Of a stretch of 64,000 nucleotides of DNA, positions 31,503 to 43,100 are shown piece after piece. Below the pieces are notes generated by a model. The model saw nothing but the letters and a program-made list of their open reading frames with translations, did no database searches and was not told the DNA's origin. Numbering within the stretch: the stretch's first letter is position 1; the number at the start of each line of letters is the position of its first letter. Origin of the DNA: SVTX01 sp045612105. Its GTDB lineage: Bacteria; Bacillota; Clostridia; Oscillospirales; CAG-272. Made by a program: the position numbers and the translations under genes. Where the stretch lies: assembly GCA_045612105.1 (NCBI GenBank), contig JAZKYL010000045.1:1-64000 (forward strand), written 5' to 3'.

Positions 31503-32597
31503 TTACCTCCTTGCCTTGGGATCAAGCGCGTCACGAAGACCGTCGCCTACGAAGTTGAAGCCGAGAACGGCTATTACGATACAAATACCGGGAGGAGCCC
31601 AGATATTGATATAATTTTCAAGAATATTGAGGTCGCTTGTAGCATTGATCATAGTTCCCCAAGCTGCGTAAGGAGGCTGAACTCCCATATTAAGGAAGGA
31701 CAAGGATGCCTCGTAAAGAATCATACTGCCAAGGCTCAGCGTCATAGAAACGATAAGCTGAGGCATTACGTTGGGAACAAGATGCTTGAATATCTTTCTC
31801 GCGGTGGAATAACCCATAGCCTCCGCAGCCACCATATACTCCTGCTCTCTGAGCGAAAGTATCTGTCCGCGGACAAGTCTCGCCGTTCCTGGCCAGGAAA
31901 AGAGGGTCAGGAATGCCATAAGGAAGTAGATACGGTATCTTGGGTCACCCATTACCGATTGCAGAGCCGAAGGGTTATCCATCTCTCCGAACGCGGTCAA
32001 CACAGTACCGAAGACCAGCATAATGGGGAATCCGGGAATACACATAAGAACGTCGCATATTCTCATTATGATATTGTCAACAACACCGCCGAAATATCCC
32101 GCGATACCGCCAAGGATAACTCCAAGCACCGTAATGATAAACACAGAAATAAATCCGATAATAAGCGAAATACGTCCGCCATACATAAGACGTGCCAGAA
32201 CGTCGTATCCCGTCTCATCGGTGCCGAGAGGGTGGGCAGAGCTCATAGGCGCCAGTGCATTTTCCTTCTCTACCTTCTCTGTTACCTGATATACGGTATA
32301 GGTTTTACCGTCCTTGGTATATTCAATAACCTTGGAGGTATACTCCACCATAGGAGTGTCGTCAACTTCTATCTCGCCCCACTGGGTGTAAAATACAGGC
32401 CCCAGGAAGCAAAACAGAAAGAGAACGGCAAGCATAATAAGACCTACTACACTAAGCTTTGAACGGAAGAAGCGTCGAACCACCATCTGCGTGGGCGACA
32501 TAAGCCTTACGTTTTTGTCAAGAGGGGTATCTATCTCCTCAACGTTATTATTTTCGGGAGAGACAGCTTCATCAATTACGTTTTTTTCGTCTTTCAT
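31503..32597 (-). CDS. oppC: oligopeptide ABC transporter permease OppC
   Basis: A 364-aa membrane protein of the BPD_transp_1 type, with about six helices. The EAA loop, which contacts the ATPase, is visible as EYMVAAEAMGYSTARKIFKHLVPN. The N-terminal cytoplasmic tail and the 60-residue external loop (VDDTPMVEYTS ... APMSSAHPLGTDETGYD) are as expected for OppC/DppC. GGAGGG precedes the ATG. It lies between oppB and oppD. Confidence 0.92.
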   Translation of the reverse strand: MKDEKNVIDEAVSPENNNVEEIDTPLDKNVRLMSPTQMVVRRFFRSKLSVVGLIMLAVLFLFCFLGPVFYTQWGEIEVDDTPMVEYTSKVIEYTKDGKTYTVYQVTEKVEKENALAPMSSAHPLGTDETGYDVLARLMYGGRISLIIGFISVFIITVLGVILGGIAGYFGGVVDNIIMRICDVLMCIPGFPIMLVFGTVLTAFGEMDNPSALQSVMGDPRYRIYFLMAFLTLFSWPGTARLVRGQILSLREQEYMVAAEAMGYSTARKIFKHLVPNVMPQLIVSMTLSLGSMILYEASLSFLNMGVQPPYAAWGTMINATSDLNILENYINIWAPPGICIVIAVLGFNFVGDGLRDALDPKARR

Positions 32598-32609
32598 AGC
32601 TTCCCTCCT

Positions 32610-33584
32610 TTACTGTAGCTTGACACGGGGGTCAACTATTGCGTACATAAGGTCCGCAAGCAATACACCGATTATACTTAAAAGAGCCAAGAACATATTA
32701 TATCCCATAATTACGGGCACGTCACCCACGATCATCGCCTTGTAAGCGGTGTTTCCGATACCGGGCAGGTCAAATATCTGCTCGGTAATAATAGCACCGG
32801 AGAAAAGCGACGGTAAAAGTCCCGCAAGGCTCGTAACAAGAGGTATCATAGTGTTTCTGAAGGCGTGCTTGTAGATAACCACCTTCTCCTTAAGACCCTT
32901 TGCTCGTGCGGTACGGATATAGTCGGAACCAAGCACCTCAAGCATATTGGTTCTGGTCATTCTCATTCTTCCGCCTATACTGAGTATAACAACGGTAAGA
33001 ATAGGCAGAACGAGATATCTTGCATATTCAATGATATAGGCGAGGCCTGTGGTCGATTGCGTGGCGTCTCCAAGTCCCGACGATGGGAACCACCCAAGCT
33101 CGATGGAGAAGAACCCTTTTAGCATCTGCCCGAAGAAAAAGGCGGGCAGAGATATACCTATCATAACAAGGATAGTTACAAGGTAATCACGGAATGAATA
33201 CTGGTGAGTGGACGCGGTGATTCCGAGAGGAATAGCTATCATAAACTCAAAAACCGTCGCGATAGCCGCCACAAGGAATGACACCAGCATATCTCTCTTG
33301 ATAACGTCAACGACAGGCATCATCTGAGTAAAGCTCTCACCAAAATCGAGAGTTACTATTCTTTTCAGCCACTCGCCGTAGCTCATATCGTACATCTCCA
33401 TAATAGCGTCCTTGGTCGCCTGATCTACGATAGCGCCTCCGGCATTCATCTCGTTGATCTTGTTCTCCGCAAAGCTGGACGGCATATTCTGAATAAGCAC
33501 AAAAAGTATCAGAGAGACTCCAAGCAGTATCAAAACCGATAGAAAAAGTCTTTTCAGTATGTATTTTAACATATTAATATCCAT
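32610..33584 (-). CDS. oppB: oligopeptide ABC transporter permease OppB
   Basis: A 324-aa permease starting near MDINMLKYILKRLFLSVLILLGVSL, the usual first helix of OppB. It has six helices and an EAA loop (LGSDYIRTARAKGLKEKVVIYKHAFRN). No clear GGAGG is seen before any candidate start (GTG 33605, ATG 33584, ATG 33572), so the exact start is uncertain; I take the first ATG. The weak start and the hairpin just upstream may lower its expression relative to oppA. Confidence 0.88.
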   Translation of the reverse strand: MDINMLKYILKRLFLSVLILLGVSLILFVLIQNMPSSFAENKINEMNAGGAIVDQATKDAIMEMYDMSYGEWLKRIVTLDFGESFTQMMPVVDVIKRDMLVSFLVAAIATVFEFMIAIPLGITASTHQYSFRDYLVTILVMIGISLPAFFFGQMLKGFFSIELGWFPSSGLGDATQSTTGLAYIIEYARYLVLPILTVVILSIGGRMRMTRTNMLEVLGSDYIRTARAKGLKEKVVIYKHAFRNTMIPLVTSLAGLLPSLFSGAIITEQIFDLPGIGNTAYKAMIVGDVPVIMGYNMFLALLSIIGVLLADLMYAIVDPRVKLQ

Positions 33585-33618
33585 TCTGCCATCAAAAGAC
33601 GGCACAAATATTTATATA

Positions 33619-33644
33619 AACTAACGGGCATTTGCCCGTTAGTT
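33619..33644 (-). promoter_or_regulatory. hairpin between oppA and oppB
   Basis: An 11-bp perfect stem with a 4-nt loop, without a long T-run. It is placed where many binding-protein transporter operons carry a hairpin that stabilises upstream mRNA or partly terminates, giving more OppA than permease. Confidence 0.6.
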
Positions 33645-33664
33645 ATATTTAAATCCTAAAGATA

Positions 33665-36235
33665 TCAGTCAACAAACTCAATATCCCAGATGTGATCGAG
33701 AGGCGAGGTGTAGGGATTGATCTCGGAGGGCATAGACGAGCTCTTGATAACGGTGGAGTCGTACGCATAGAGTACGTCTCTCTGGTATACGGGAAGCTCG
33801 ACTGCGAGGTCAAGCACGTAGCCCATAGCTTCCTTGTAAAGCTCAGTACGCTCTTCTCTGTCCTCGGTCTCTCTTGCCTCGTCGATAACCGCGCTGAGGT
33901 CGTTGAGTATCTTGTTCTCCTCAACGTAGGTTGCGGGAGAAGCAAGGATCTCACGGTAGCCCCACGCGAGAACGCTTGTCGCGGTAGAATTCTTGTGGTA
34001 AACCTGATACATATCGGGGTCAACAGTGCTTCCCCATGCCGCAGCCCAAACTGCAAGCGAGCCTGTGGTCAGCTTGGTAAGAGCCTGAGTATCGGGAACT
34101 ACCTCGATATCCCAACCCATAGAGTTGAGTATCTCGGCAGCCTTACGGAATACGAGATAGGTGGGGTGATCGGTAAGGTCTGCGCCCGCGATCGTAAACT
34201 TAAGCTTAAGCTTGGAGTCGCCTGCGGAAACGCCTGCCTCATCCATGTAATATTGGATCTTATCCTTGGCAGAAGCCTCGGAGAAATTAAGTGCGGGATA
34301 ATCGTGATCGTTGATACGGTCGTTGTTTCCAAGCTCGTCCTTGGGGTAAGCCCAGCTAACGGTAGACATAGGCCAGGAAATATTCTCGGCAGTACCTACG
34401 CTGTAGTAGCTGAGAGCGAGGGATGTATCCATAGCGCACATAATAGCCTTACGGATATTGATGTTGGGTACCTTGCCCGCGTTTATACCGATGTAACCGT
34501 AACCCAGCTGATCGGTGCTTACCTTCTTGATTCCCTTTTCTGCAAGAGAATCGAGCTTGTTGATATTGTACTGAGTGTACTGGGGAGAGATGTAATGTAC
34601 AGAGCCCTCCTCAAGCGCGGAGATCGCGTTAGAGGTGCTGACAACTCTGTAACGGAGCTTCTCGATCTTGGGCTGACCCATGATAAAGCTGTCGTTTCTC
34701 TTGAAATAAACTACGTTGTTGGTGAAGAATTCATCTTCCTTGGGATTGTCGCTGTTGTTTCTGTCGGTTGCCTTGTAAGGACCTGCGCCCATGGGAACCT
34801 TAATGTTTCTGGTGGACTGAATAACGTCTCTCATAAAGTCGAAGGAGGCGTAATCAACACCGAACTTGTTATTTTCGATATCAACGGTGTATCCCTCTGC
34901 GTAGTAATGCTGAGGAGCTACCGAGAACGCGAAGTTCCAGATCGCCTTAGGGTCAACACCGTTAATGGTAACCTCAAGCACGTCGTATTCGTCAGCATTC
35001 TTGGGAGTGCCGTCGGTGTTGTGCTCCTGTGCTACCTTATAGGTGTTGTTACCGATAACTACCTCGGTCTCGCTTGTAGTATGACCGAGAGAAACGATAC
35101 CCGAGATATTGGGGATAGCAAGCTGACCGCCTGCAGTGTTTTCCTTAAGAATTACTTCTCTTGCCTGAGCGGTGTACTGAGTGCGAAGCTCGGTAGCAGT
35201 AGCCCAATAAAGAAGGATCTCGTTAAGCGCGTTCTCAACCTTGTGATTGAAAACGTAGTTTATAGCAGAAGCCTTGTCCTTTACAACGTCCTTGTTGTAC
35301 TGAGGTGTAAGAGTCTCGATCTTGGTCTTGTCCTCTTTGCCGTTTGCATCCTTGGCATACTTGACTTCAACGTATCCCTCGGTGAACATAAAGCAGAAAA
35401 CTTCATTCTGGAACTCGGCATGAGACTTGTAAGGCTCCTGAGTATAGTTCTCCTTAGCCGAAGCAAAGTCTCTCTCAAGCTCCTCGCGGAAGAGCTTCAA
35501 AGTAAGCTCGTAGTCTGCAAGAAGCTGTGCGTTGGTAACGCTTGCAACGTTCGCAGAAACAGCCTTTTTATAGCCCTGAGAAAGGGTGTGCTTGGCAATA
35601 GCCGCAACCATCTGGTCGTAGTTTGCGCTGTAAGAGCCCTGAGTCTGGGTCTTACCGACCTGCTGATATAGGTTGAGAAGCTCCTTGATACGGTCATTTG
35701 CTCTGTTCTGCGCCGCGGTAGCGATAGCGTCGTCTGTTCCGGTATTACCCGAACCGAGAGTCTGAGTTCTGTAATCCTTAAGACCCACGATATCGGTAGA
35801 ATACATAGTGGACGAACCGGTGTAAACGGGATCAAGATAAACGTACATATTGAAGAGCACGTCCTCCATAGTCAGGGGATGACCGTCGGAGAACTTGATA
35901 CCGTTCTTCAATACAAAGGTGTAGACCGTCGTGTCGTTGCCGTTGTTGTGAACGATAGAATAGTCCTTAACGACAACAGCCTCGTTATCTCCGCAAGCAA
36001 CAGTGACCTCACCGTTCTCATAACCCGTGGTAAGCATACCGATCTGAGTCATAGCAACGATAGTGCTGTCGTTTGCGCTGGTAGCGAAGAAGGGGTTGAA
36101 CAAGCCGTCAAGGTTTTCTGTCATAACGACAAAAGCGTCGGGCTTGACTGTCTCCTCTTTGTCGCAGCTAATGAGCGCAACAGTACCCAAAAGCATTACG
36201 GCAGAGAGAATGACGCATAAAATTCTCTTTTTCAT
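33665..36235 (-). CDS. oppA: oligopeptide ABC transporter substrate-binding lipoprotein OppA, enlarged
   Basis: An 856-aa lipoprotein: signal peptide with lipobox ALISC, then the family-5 solute-binding fold (TVYTFVLKNGIKFSDGHPLTMEDVLFNM ... NIRKAIMCAMDTSLAL ... ). Typical OppA proteins have about 540-600 residues. The extra sequence is an insertion at roughly residues 150-450, rich in helices (AAIAKHTLSQGYKKAVSANV and similar). GGAGG precedes the ATG at 36235. It binds peptides outside the membrane and hands them to OppBC. Confidence 0.9.
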   Translation of the reverse strand: MKKRILCVILSAVMLLGTVALISCDKEETVKPDAFVVMTENLDGLFNPFFATSANDSTIVAMTQIGMLTTGYENGEVTVACGDNEAVVVKDYSIVHNNGNDTTVYTFVLKNGIKFSDGHPLTMEDVLFNMYVYLDPVYTGSSTMYSTDIVGLKDYRTQTLGSGNTGTDDAIATAAQNRANDRIKELLNLYQQVGKTQTQGSYSANYDQMVAAIAKHTLSQGYKKAVSANVASVTNAQLLADYELTLKLFREELERDFASAKENYTQEPYKSHAEFQNEVFCFMFTEGYVEVKYAKDANGKEDKTKIETLTPQYNKDVVKDKASAINYVFNHKVENALNEILLYWATATELRTQYTAQAREVILKENTAGGQLAIPNISGIVSLGHTTSETEVVIGNNTYKVAQEHNTDGTPKNADEYDVLEVTINGVDPKAIWNFAFSVAPQHYYAEGYTVDIENNKFGVDYASFDFMRDVIQSTRNIKVPMGAGPYKATDRNNSDNPKEDEFFTNNVVYFKRNDSFIMGQPKIEKLRYRVVSTSNAISALEEGSVHYISPQYTQYNINKLDSLAEKGIKKVSTDQLGYGYIGINAGKVPNINIRKAIMCAMDTSLALSYYSVGTAENISWPMSTVSWAYPKDELGNNDRINDHDYPALNFSEASAKDKIQYYMDEAGVSAGDSKLKLKFTIAGADLTDHPTYLVFRKAAEILNSMGWDIEVVPDTQALTKLTTGSLAVWAAAWGSTVDPDMYQVYHKNSTATSVLAWGYREILASPATYVEENKILNDLSAVIDEARETEDREERTELYKEAMGYVLDLAVELPVYQRDVLYAYDSTVIKSSSMPSEINPYTSPLDHIWDIEFVD

Positions 36236-36295
36236 AATTTCCTCCAAAAATTTATATGCAAAAATTATTTTCTATCCTAAAACTTCAAAAAAGCC

Positions 36296-37096
36296 TTATT
36301 CAGCCCATTTGACGTATATCTTAACGGCAGTTTCAAGAGCTATTCCCTTTTCGTAATCAACGAAAAACTCTCTTCCGTCAAGATCCTTCGTAATTTCCTC
36401 GGTCATATTCTCGTCAAGATACGCGCCTGCGAAGATCTTGCCGTCAACCTTGGGAAAATCCTTCATATTATACTCGCCCTTGCGATCGTTCCATTGAGGG
36501 AGAGTCAAAGTAAGCTTATTTTTCGAGCCGAGAAGTTCAAGCTGACCGTTTTCCCCCTCCGAGTAAAACTCGTAAGTGAAGAATGGCACCCATGCGGCAT
36601 AAAGAGTCAATTCACCGTCCTTGAGCGTATCAAGCTCAATAACGTCTTTATCAAAATCCCATTTTCCGCTGAAAACGTATCCCTGCTCCCTGCCCGAGAC
36701 AGATGTGGGAATACCGTAAGCATCAAGAGCATTACCGTCAGCGTCAACACGAGGTGTGCGCTCTCTGTACCAACCCGCAAGAAGATAGTTGTTCTTACCG
36801 TCGGTCTTGGCAAGCTTGAAAACACCGTCAACCCCTCTTTTGGTGTCCTCGGGAGCAAGAATGGAAATACCCGTCTTGCCGTTTACCGTGACTTTATCAT
36901 TTGAACTGTAAACCTCAACGATAGTCACGTTCTGTGTCTCGTTGACCACGGCTCCGTCCGACTCAAACCTTACCTTGACGTCATATCCGTCCTTGGCAAG
37001 CGAATCGTAAACGTTGCCGCCTGAACAAGCCACCATACTTACGGCAAAAGCCGCAAGTATGATGAAAGAAATCATTTTAACGATTGTTTTTTTCAT
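36296..37096 (-). CDS. lipoprotein with InlB/Listeria-Bacteroides-type repeats
   Basis: A 266-aa secreted lipoprotein: Lys-rich start, hydrophobic stretch and MVAC lipobox. The segments YLLAGWYRERTP ... GYVFSGKWDFDKDVIELDTLKDGELTLYAAWVP and FAGAYLDENMTEEI ... KIYVKWAE are typical of the beta-grasp repeat (Flg_new/InlB B) used in surface adhesion. GGAG precedes the ATG at 37096. It lies 20 bases after the giant protease gene and 60 before oppA, so it belongs to the proteolysis and peptide-uptake operon. Confidence 0.75.
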   Translation of the reverse strand: MKKTIVKMISFIILAAFAVSMVACSGGNVYDSLAKDGYDVKVRFESDGAVVNETQNVTIVEVYSSNDKVTVNGKTGISILAPEDTKRGVDGVFKLAKTDGKNNYLLAGWYRERTPRVDADGNALDAYGIPTSVSGREQGYVFSGKWDFDKDVIELDTLKDGELTLYAAWVPFFTYEFYSEGENGQLELLGSKNKLTLTLPQWNDRKGEYNMKDFPKVDGKIFAGAYLDENMTEEITKDLDGREFFVDYEKGIALETAVKIYVKWAE

Positions 37097-37116
37097 ATTG
37101 ATCTCCAATGATTATT

Positions 37117-40100
37117 TCAGATCTCTTCGGACTCTTCTCTTTTGCGTCTGACAAAAAGGATCGCCAAAGGAGCGATAGCCGCGAATATCAAAGCTCCGCC
37201 GCTTATCTGTCCGCCGCAACCAAACAACTTCTGATCAACGGCTTCGGTACCGCTCTCGGTCTCCTCGGTCTCATTTCCGCCCTGGTTTTCGTTCTGAACG
37301 AACTCAAGGTCACGGATCCTCTGCTCTGCCTGAACAAGCTTATCAAGATTTGTTACAAGAGACTTCTGAACCATAGACGCGATCTTGTCGTAAGCCGCTC
37401 TCGCCGCCTCAACAAGTGCCTTGTCGCCAAGAGAAAGCTTGGAGGATTCGGGAAGCGAGTCGATAGCTGCAATAGCCGCAACCGTAGTGTCGTCTGCAGC
37501 AGCCGCACCATCGATCACAGTATCGAAATAGTTGCCGTAAATAAAGGACTCGTAGTGCTGACCGTTTACGGGTCTGATCATAGTTACCTTGTTCTCAACG
37601 CGGCCTACGTAATCCACGAAATTTGCGCCGTAGTAAATAACGTTGGGCATATCGGTAGCGTTCCACATAAAGTAAGGAACGATCTCAAGACCCTCATATA
37701 CCACGATCTCACCGGTATAAGCATCCTGATACTGGTATTCACCGGTAGCGGGAAGATTTTCAGCCGAGAGCCAGTAGCTGTAATCGTATTCCTCTTCAAG
37801 CACGGGAGCTTCAAAGCTTGCGAAGGTCACGACGGAAAGATTTCTGCAATCGTAGAAAGCCTTGTGACCTATTGACTTCAGAGTCGCAGGCAATATAACC
37901 TGACTTATATCCGATCCCGCAAATGCACTTGCAGAGATTCTAACAGTGCCGTCAGCAACCGCAACAGTAGTCTTATCGCCCGCATAGCTTATCAATTCAA
38001 GACCGTCGGGAACGACTCTGTAAAGCATACCGTCGATGACCTTGACGCTTTCGCTTATATCAAAGGTGTAGATCACCTTACTAAAGCTCTCTCCGTTGAA
38101 ATCCTCACTCTCCTTCGATTCAAATGCCGCAAGAGCGCACATAGCGAAGGGATTATCGCCGAGAGTCTTAAGAGACGCGCCCAATCTGACTTCAAAGGCG
38201 GTCAGTTCTTCCTTCATAAAGGCACCGTCACCGATATTCTTCGCACCCGAAAGGTCGATCGACTCAATAGCGGTGTAAGCAAACGCATAATTGCCCACGT
38301 CGGCAATATTTTCGGAGCCTGAAACCTTGGAAAGTGCCTCACAGTAAGAGAACGCACCCTCAAGAAGCTCTACCGAGCTCTTGCCGAAGCTTACGGAGGT
38401 GAGATAATCGTTGTAAACGAAAGCATACTTGCCGACAGTCTTGATCGAATCAAGCTTAACGTTATCAAGAGACGTTTCGGCAAATGCGTTCTCACCTATG
38501 CTCTCAATACCCGAAAGGTCGATAGCATTAAGCTTTTCGCACATATTGAATGCACGTGTGGGAATCTGTGTAATTCCCTTTCCAAGCTTAACAGACTTAA
38601 GAGTTTTACAGAATTCAAATGCACCCTCTCCAAGCTTTTCAGCCGAAGAAAGATCAACCGAAATAAGCGTGGGAGCGTAATAACGGTAAACGTATTCTCT
38701 GTTCTCATCGATCTGAGGTTCAGACATACTCTGATCCGCGAACTCATAAAGCACGTCACCCGAGAATGCCGAGCTACCGATACTCTTTGCCTTGGAAAGA
38801 TCGATATTCTTAAGCATTACCGCATTGTAGAACGCGCTGTCACCAATGATCGCGCCCTTGCCGAGAGTAACCGTCTCAAGCTCCGCCGCGCCCATAAACG
38901 CACCGCTGCCGATCTGAACGTTCTCTCCGATAGTAAGACTGCGGAGAGGCGATGTATAAATGTAATAGTAGACAAGCTTACCGTTCTCTCCTCTGTAAGA
39001 GCCGTGAACGTCGCTGAAGTTGGTCTCTCTGTCAAGACGGAAAGCATCCTTTCCAATAATAACCTTGTTGCCGATAACAACCTTTTCAAGAGCCTTGCAC
39101 TCTCTGAACGCGCCCTCGCCAATCGTCATACCGTCTCTGACGGTCAATTCCTTAACAGAGGTGTAAGCAAACGCATAGTCACCGATCTTATTTACTTTTT
39201 CAAGAGAAGGTACGGATGTGATGGCGGTTCTGTAGAACGCGTAGTCACCGATCTCGGTAAGAGTACCAAGCTTTACGGAAGCAAGCTTTTCGCAGTACGC
39301 GAAAGCATAGTTACCAACCTTGGTAACGCTGGGAATGTTGACCGCCGTGATACGGAGGTTGCCCGAAAGCGCACCGTTGGCAATGCTCTTGATCTTGCTG
39401 TCACCAACGCTGAACTCACCGCTAATACCGGGAGCTATCAGCATAAGAGTATCGCCCGCCTTGTTGATAAGATAATCCCCTGCCGCAGATGCCGCAAAGG
39501 TTGTGTTGGCACTGTCAATCACAAACTTGGTCGCCGCCGCGTTACTGAAAGCATACTCTCCAATAACCGAAACGTCCTTGCCAAGCTTGATCGTCTTAAG
39601 TGACTTGCACTCGTTGAACGCCGCCGTAGGAATAACCGCCGCATTAATGCTTATCTCTTCAAGAGACTCGCAATTATCGAATGCGTACTGACCGAGCTTA
39701 ATGATCTCAGCCTCGACAGTCACCTTTTCAAGAGCTTTATTGCCCGCGAACGCGTATGCGCCCACAGACTGAACGTTCTTGCCAAGTATCAGCTCATTTA
39801 AGCCAACGTTACCGGCAAAGGCCCTGTCCGCGATCGCAACCGCACCGTCAAGCTTAACAGTCTTGCGAAGCGCGCAATTCTCAAAGGCACTTCTGTTGAT
39901 AAACTTAACGTTCTCGATTCCCTCGATCACAGTAAGCGAGGTACAGCCGTAGAACGCGCCGAAGTCGATGCGCTCAAGAGTTGAGGGCAATACAACTTTA
40001 GTCAGCTTTGTAAGATTTGCGAAAGCATAAGAACCGATGGTCTCAACGCCCTCGGGAATAACTACCTCCTCAATAGAGTCGTCACCAAGGAACCACTGCT

Positions 40101-43100
40101 TTGTAGTGGTGGGATCATCCTCGCTGATCTCGTCGCCGGGACCCTTGTCAACGTAGTCAAAGTTTGAGAACGCAAACTGACCGATCTCGGTGATAGCCAG
40201 CGTCTTAGGGATCTCTACCCTACCGCCAAGACCGAAATAGTGGGTCAGCGAAGGACCGGTGGTAATATAGGGATCCTTTATTTCAATGTTGATAGATTGC
40301 GAATAGTATGTGCTCTTGCCGTCCATAAGAACGTCAACAGATACCGAGGCATAACCCTCTGCCTGAGCGATTATCTGCCATTCTCCGTTCACCTTCTCGA
40401 CCTTAACCAGATTTTCGTTACCCGAAGTAACCACAACCTCGGTGTCATTGGGGAAATAAGCCTCAAGTCTGTAACGGAGAGTCACTGTCTCCGACGGGAA
40501 CATCGCTATCGAGTAATTGTTACCGATAAACTTCATCTCGTCACCGGTGCTTCCTATGTCTCTATCCTCGGTAGAAAGCTGATAATATGCCTTGTTGGTA
40601 AGATAACCCGTAAGAGTAAAGTTGTCAGTAACGGGCTTATCATATCTGACGTAGCCCTCGTCGCCCTCACCAAGAACAGTAAGATTTATCATAGTCTGCT
40701 TCTTGGTAACGGGATCCTTCGCGATAATAACCGTCTGACCCGCAGATACGGGAACTACCTTGTTGTTCACAATATGAGCAACCTTCTGATTGGTGGAGGT
40801 GTATTCAAGCAGCTCTGTCCACTCGGTACCGGGATAAGCCTTGGGAGTGAGAGTGTATACCTGATTTTCGCTGAGAGTCAGAGTCTCTTCCTCAAAATAG
40901 AAGGACTCAAAATCATCGGGAAGCTGAATTTCATAAGTAGCGGTATTCAGCGCGTAGTCGTACGTAGCAACCGTAAAGCTATTCTTATTGACCGCTCCGC
41001 GTCTGATATCGTCAATATAATCGGTAAGCTCGTATACTACGTAAGAAGTGGAATTACCCTCGGAATATACGGGGGTAAGATACTGATCAAATGTCTCAAG
41101 CATATAGCTTGTTCCGCTTAAATCAAGCTTGACGTAACCTACCTGAAGCGCCATCGCATAGTGGTTATCGTATACCGCGATCTTTGCAAAGAGTCTTGTC
41201 TTTTCCTCACTGCGGTCGTACTCTGTGTAAAACTCACAGTCGGTAACCGCGGGTGCCTCGAAGTCAGTGACCAGCGGGAACTCAAAGGTGTTGTTAACGT
41301 TAGTATCGATACCGCCGTCGCCGTAATCAAGATAGCCCTGAAGCTTGACGGTGTACTTTGTGTTATTCTTAAGATTCTGCTCGTAAGCGTCGAATCCGAT
41401 CTTAACGTCTGCGGGATAGATCGAGCCACCGTCACCGTAGGACTTACGGATGTCGGTCTCAACCTTCTCAAATACCACCTCGCCCGTCGCGTCGTCGGTA
41501 ATTGTGATAACGATCTTCGCGGCATTACGAAGAAGTCCTGCCCAGACGTTGCTCAGCTCGTGTACGCTTCCCTCCTGATTTGAAAGAGACACGTACTTCC
41601 TGTCAGCCGCGATCTTGGTGGTAGAAGGATCCTGAACGAAATAGAAGGAACCGAGGAAGCTTACGTAGTCGCCCTGAACACTACCGATAGGTCGGGTCGC
41701 GTAAGCATCGGGAAGAGTCTTGTCAAGAAGATCAATGGAGTCGTCAAGCTCGTCCTTGTTTGTGGCAAAATAGTCAAGGTCGAAGAGAGGAGCCTTGGTC
41801 CAATCTCCATAGAAAGCAAGATAAGGAACACTAAGGTCAACCGCCTTCTCTTCCTTTGCGTCAAGAACCACAAAGCCCTCAACGTACATACCGTTCTCAA
41901 AGGACTCATCAAGATACTTTTTGTCAGCGTCGGACAGCGTGATCTTTACCGTAACGTCAGCAATCTTGCCGGCGTCAACGGTAATATTCATTCCGTCAGC
42001 CGTTGCATTCTTCACCGAAGCAAGCTCGACCTTCGCGCCGCCGAGAATATATCCAAGCTCATCGACAGTGGTCTCACCCTGCTGTGTCTTCGTCTCGCTG
42101 ACACCCTCGGTCATAACGTATGCAGATACGTCATAAGAAAGTGCCGTAGTACCGAAATTCTTCACCGAGAATGAAAGCGTGTAAACACCCGTCTTTGTGG
42201 GATCGTCGCCAAGCTCTATCTTGGTCTTGTCCATTTCGCTTCCATCCTCGTTGTATGTGATTATATAAGCGGTAGTTTTACCGACGTTGTCAAGATTCGC
42301 AAGACCCGCACCCTGCTTTCTTACGGCATAGGGCAGACCGTTGATGTTTTTAACGATGTCAGCAGTTGACATCATAAGCTGGTTGACGAAGGCCGTTACC
42401 TTTACGGAATCGTCCGCAATCTCGGGGAATTTTTCAAATACGTACTGACGGATAAGAGCCGTCACACCGGCAATATTGGGGCTCGCCATAGAAGTACCCG
42501 ATTGACGGTCGTAGCTCTGACCGGGTACTGCCGAATAGATCTCACCGCCGTGAGCGGTGATCTCGGGCTTTATGCCAAGATCGGGAGTAGGACCCCAAGA
42601 CGAGAAGTCCGACATGAAAGGACCCGAGGTCTGAGAGCGACTCAGCTTCAGCTTACCGGAGCCTGTCGCCGCAAGCAGCTCTCCGTCGTCCTGTCCGATA
42701 GAGCAAACGCCAAGAGTCGCGTCGCCGACGTTCATCTTGATGTCACCCGAAACGTTGTTATAGATAATGATTCCGGCGGCACCCTTGCTCTGCGCCACGT
42801 TAGCCTTTTCCTCAAAAGTAGTGGCTCCGCGTCTTACGAGAACGATCTTGCCCGTAACGTCAAGACCGGTATAGTCAGCCGAACGTCCCGCACCGGGAAT
42901 AGTGATATATTCTATCTCCATATCATCAACGCCCTCGGGAAGAATATCGTCGTAGAAGTTCTTCTCTTCCGCTACTCTGTCGGTGGACTCGGTGAAATAG
43001 ATGATCTTGTTGTTAAACAAAATGTAAGGGGTCTTCTTTCCGCTGATAGACGCTACCGACATAGCTCCCTCATACGTAGAAGGAGAACCGACCGTCGCGC

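Noticed and set aside
33692..35671. 659-codon plus-strand frame opposite oppA
   Set aside because: Shadow of a well-supported OppA gene.
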